The notes beneath the pieces are model-generated. The model did not search any database. It had not been told where the DNA came from and saw nothing but the letters and a program-made list of their open reading frames with translations. Both the position numbers and the translations under genes were made by a program. Shown here piece by piece: positions 5,467 through 7,054 of a stretch of 7,054 nt of DNA; position 1 is the stretch's first letter, and every line of letters begins with the position of its first letter. The stretch is taken from the NCBI GenBank assembly GCA_002293315.1, contig DBCZ01000007.1, positions 30,191 through 37,244 of the forward strand, read 5' to 3'. Origin of the DNA: Ruminococcaceae bacterium UBA945 (GTDB taxonomy: Bacteria; Bacillota; Clostridia; Oscillospirales; Acutalibacteraceae).

Positions 5467-6158
5467 TGAAGAGCGTAGTCATAACCGGGGAATTCCCGGA
5501 ATACAGTGAGTTCCTTAAAAAACAGGGCTTCAACTGCATTCTCACAGAACCTGACAGCAGGCTGCAACCACCAGTTAGTTTCCACCCGGATATGCAGTTT
5601 TGTAAAATAGGCGGTACACTCTTAGCATCGCGCGGGAATCCGCTTATCCCGCGGATAAAGGCCTTGGGTGTTGATGTCAATGAAACAGAGGCTTCGCCGC
5701 AGAGTGAATACCCGAAAGACGTGATATGCAATGCCTTTGCAGTGGGCGAAAATTTGTTCGCACACATGAGAAGCATTGATGGAAATATAGTGAAAGCAGC
5801 TGAAAATAACCATTTGAAGCTAATTGACGTCAAGCAGGGTTATGCCGCCTGCTCGACGCTTATTTTGAATAGCAGCTCCATCATTTCTGCCGATGAGGGG
5901 ATATGTGCCAAAGCAATTCAGAAGAACATAGAATGCCTTATGATAAGCGCTGGCGGAATAATCTTAGATGGTTATAATACAGGTTTCATCGGCGGGTGCG
6001 CAGCGCAGCTCGGCAAAACAGTATATTTTACGGGAAAGCTGAATTCGCATAGAGATGGCCGAGCCATAAGAGAATTCATTTCAAGGCGATGGTTAAATAT
6101 AACAGAGATTACGGATAACGCGTTGCATGATATTGGCGGGATTATTCCGCTGAATTGA
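5466..6158 (+). CDS. DUF6873-type GME-fold (pentein-like) protein
   Basis: A 230-residue soluble protein resembling the DUF6873 'GME fold' family, distant relatives of guanidine-modifying enzymes such as arginine deiminase and amidinotransferases. Landmarks are HPDMQFCKIG (40-49), YPKDVICNAF (82-91), KQGYAACSTLIL (123-134), IISADEGI (139-146), ISAGGIILDGY (160-170) and NTGFIGG (171-177). These repeat a strand-turn pattern expected of a pentein propeller. A candidate nucleophile is C129 with H40 as a partner, but catalysis is unproven and the family reaction is unknown to me. The ATG at 5466 shares its A with the radA TGA (TGATG), so translation is probably coupled; a GAGG lies 10 bases upstream. 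A TTG one codon earlier is a weaker alternative. It is the last gene before the recombinase promoter, and no clear terminator follows it. Confidence 0.78.
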   Translation: MKSVVITGEFPEYSEFLKKQGFNCILTEPDSRLQPPVSFHPDMQFCKIGGTLLASRGNPLIPRIKALGVDVNETEASPQSEYPKDVICNAFAVGENLFAHMRSIDGNIVKAAENNHLKLIDVKQGYAACSTLILNSSSIISADEGICAKAIQKNIECLMISAGGIILDGYNTGFIGGCAAQLGKTVYFTGKLNSHRDGRAIREFISRRWLNITEITDNALHDIGGIIPLN

Positions 6159-6193
6159 TTTATATTGACTTATGAGCATGCGAGAGGCACTAT

Positions 6194-6222
6194 TTGACAA
6201 GCCGAAGAAAAATTGATACAAT
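6194..6222 (+). promoter_or_regulatory. Promoter of the tyrosine recombinase gene
   Basis: A perfect TTGACA (6194-6199), a 17-base spacer and TACAAT (6217-6222) make a near-consensus housekeeping promoter. Transcription should begin near 6229, about 42 bases before the ATG at 6271. The -10 and start point lie inside the 32-base inverted repeat at 6219-6250, so the promoter looks built for repression. Confidence 0.75.
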
Positions 6223-6250
6223 TATACAAAATGAATATTTTGTATAATTG
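6219..6250. promoter_or_regulatory. Perfect 14-bp inverted repeat over the recombinase promoter
   Basis: CAATTATACAAAAT (6219-6232), spacer GAAT, ATTTTGTATAATTG (6237-6250) pair without a mismatch. The left arm covers most of the -10 element and the predicted transcription start; the right arm ends 2 bases before the GGGAGG ribosome binding site. As DNA it is a candidate operator for a dimeric repressor. As RNA, in transcripts reading through from radA, it would form a hairpin next to the ribosome binding site. No T-run follows it on the + strand, so it is not a terminator of the upstream genes. Confidence 0.65.
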
Positions 6251-6252
6251 AA

Positions 6253-6258
6253 GGGAGG
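6253..6258 (+). promoter_or_regulatory. Ribosome binding site of the tyrosine recombinase gene
   Basis: GGGAGG ends 12 bases before the ATG at 6271, slightly long spacing. It begins 2 bases after the 32-base inverted repeat, so a hairpin there could hinder ribosome access. Confidence 0.65.
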
Positions 6259-6270
6259 CTAAACAAAAAT

Positions 6271-7054
6271 ATGTCGTTTAGTTTAAGCTTAGAGATGCCT
6301 GATATTGTGTTGCAATACGCCATGTATCTCAGGAACATTCGCGGGCTGGCTGTGAATACTGTAAATGAATACTGCATGGACCTTCGCACTTTATTCAGAT
6401 TTATGAAGCGCTTTCGCGGAGATTTCCCGCCTAATAAACCTCTTGATGAAATTCCTGTCAAGGATATCAGTCTGGTTTTTATCAAAAGCATAACGACTTA
6501 CGATATTTTTGAATTCATGAATTTCGTTGCGGATTCTCGAAATAACATCAGCTCGACGCGCCAGAGAAAATCCTCCTCGCTTAAATCCTTCTTTGGTTAT
6601 CTTAATAAGCATGAGCATTTGCTTGATGCTGACCCAACAGAAAACCTTCAGCCCCCCAAGGCAAGGAAGACGCTTCCCCATTTTTTAACTCTCGAACAAA
6701 GTATCGAACTACTGAATGCTGTCGATGGTGACGATAAGGAGCGTGATTATTGCATTCTGACGCTGTTTCTGAATTGCGGTATGCGCCTCTCCGAGCTCGT
6801 TGGAATCAATATGACGGATGTAATACGCAATAATAACACAATAAGAATCCTCGGAAAAGGCAATAAAGAGCGCATTGTCTATCTTAATCAGGCCTGTCTC
6901 GATGCAATTGAAGCATATCTGCGCGTTCGTCCGGTTGATGGTGTTGTAGATAAAAATGCCCTGTTTTTGAGTAGGCTTAAAAAACGAATCAGCCCCAAAA
7001 CAGTGCAGTTTATTGTCAAGAAATATCTTGACAAAATCGGCCTGAGCGGCCCAG
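6271..7054 (+). CDS. XerC/XerD-like tyrosine recombinase, 3' end beyond the window
   Basis: 261 codons are open from the ATG at 6271 to the window end without a stop, so the gene is partial. The N-terminal core-binding domain is visible (QYAMYLRNIRGLAVNTVN, 15-32; STRQRKSSSLKSFFGYL, 95-111). The catalytic domain begins around LPHFLTLEQS (135-144) and contains the first catalytic Arg in LNCGMRLSEL (R172) and the Lys in LGKGNKERIV (K196). The later HxxR, His/Trp and Tyr residues should lie just past the window. Compared with standard XerC/XerD the N-terminal domain is longer (RGDFPPNKPLDE and nearby residues, about 49-75). Such enzymes resolve chromosome dimers or integrate and invert DNA; XerC-like housekeeping function is most likely but not proven. 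It has its own strong promoter with a large palindrome and a GGGAGG site. Confidence 0.9.
   Translation, partial: MSFSLSLEMPDIVLQYAMYLRNIRGLAVNTVNEYCMDLRTLFRFMKRFRGDFPPNKPLDEIPVKDISLVFIKSITTYDIFEFMNFVADSRNNISSTRQRKSSSLKSFFGYLNKHEHLLDADPTENLQPPKARKTLPHFLTLEQSIELLNAVDGDDKERDYCILTLFLNCGMRLSELVGINMTDVIRNNNTIRILGKGNKERIVYLNQACLDAIEAYLRVRPVDGVVDKNALFLSRLKKRISPKTVQFIVKKYLDKIGLSGP

Noticed and set aside
4228..5833. Several minus-strand open frames over radA and the GME-fold gene
   Set aside because: They are antisense shadows of well-supported genes, with no homology or ribosome binding sites.
6219..6250. Palindrome as an intrinsic terminator or as a dif site
   Set aside because: The stem is very AT-rich with no T-run on the + strand, and the sequence does not resemble the known Firmicute dif consensus (two 11-bp arms around a 6-bp centre, of the ACTTCCTA...TTATGTAAACT type).
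6222..6681. Minus-strand open frames over the recombinase gene
   Set aside because: The + strand frame encodes a clear tyrosine recombinase through this region; the antisense frames have no recognisable motifs.

Overview
The window looks like chromosomal DNA of a Clostridia-type Firmicute, most likely from the Ruminococcaceae/Oscillospiraceae side. The reasons are CCA-encoding tRNAs packed in one operon, GGAGG-type ribosome binding sites, TTGACA-17-TATAAT-like promoters, a moderate GC content that varies from gene to gene, and a radA gene coupled to a DUF6873 (GME-fold) gene. The organism assignment is inference; no rRNA or other phylogenetic marker beyond radA is present.

Region 1 (1-612) is the 3' part of a tRNA operon on the + strand. 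It holds a partial tRNA-Val(UAC), then tRNA-Asp(GUC), tRNA-Phe(GAA), tRNA-Gly(GCC) and tRNA-Cys(GCA). Small hairpins lie in two of the spacers, and a hairpin followed by a T-run closes the operon.

Region 2 (630-1822) is a two-gene minus-strand operon. A small PAS-like protein is followed, with an ATGA stop/start overlap, by an atypical short-chain dehydrogenase/epimerase. Its promoter faces away from the next operon.

Region 3 (1823-1931) is a compact divergent promoter region. A perfect 7-bp inverted repeat (1844-1867) touches the -10 of the leftward promoter and the -35 of the rightward promoter, so it is a candidate shared operator.

Region 4 (1932-6158) is a run of five closely spaced + strand genes: an uncharacterised protein with two squalene-cyclase-like QW motifs, a DUF3788 protein, an AAC(3)-family N-acetyltransferase, the DNA-repair ATPase RadA, and a DUF6873 pentein/GME-fold protein whose start overlaps the radA stop. 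Gaps are 58, 19 and 23 bases, then a 1-base overlap. No terminator was seen between them, so they may be one transcript. The radA pair looks like core chromosome; the genes from 630 to about 3270 look more like an accessory block placed between the tRNA operon and the radA region.

Region 5 (6159-7054) has a near-consensus promoter and a perfect 14-bp inverted repeat over its -10/start region. A XerC/XerD-like tyrosine recombinase gene follows and runs off the window end; it has no stop in the window, and the last catalytic residues are not visible.

I found no CRISPR array, transposase, phage structural gene, toxin-antitoxin pair or complete new system. The least explained items are the operator-like repeat in front of the recombinase, the divergent control region, and the QW-motif, DUF3788 and PAS-like proteins of unknown function.
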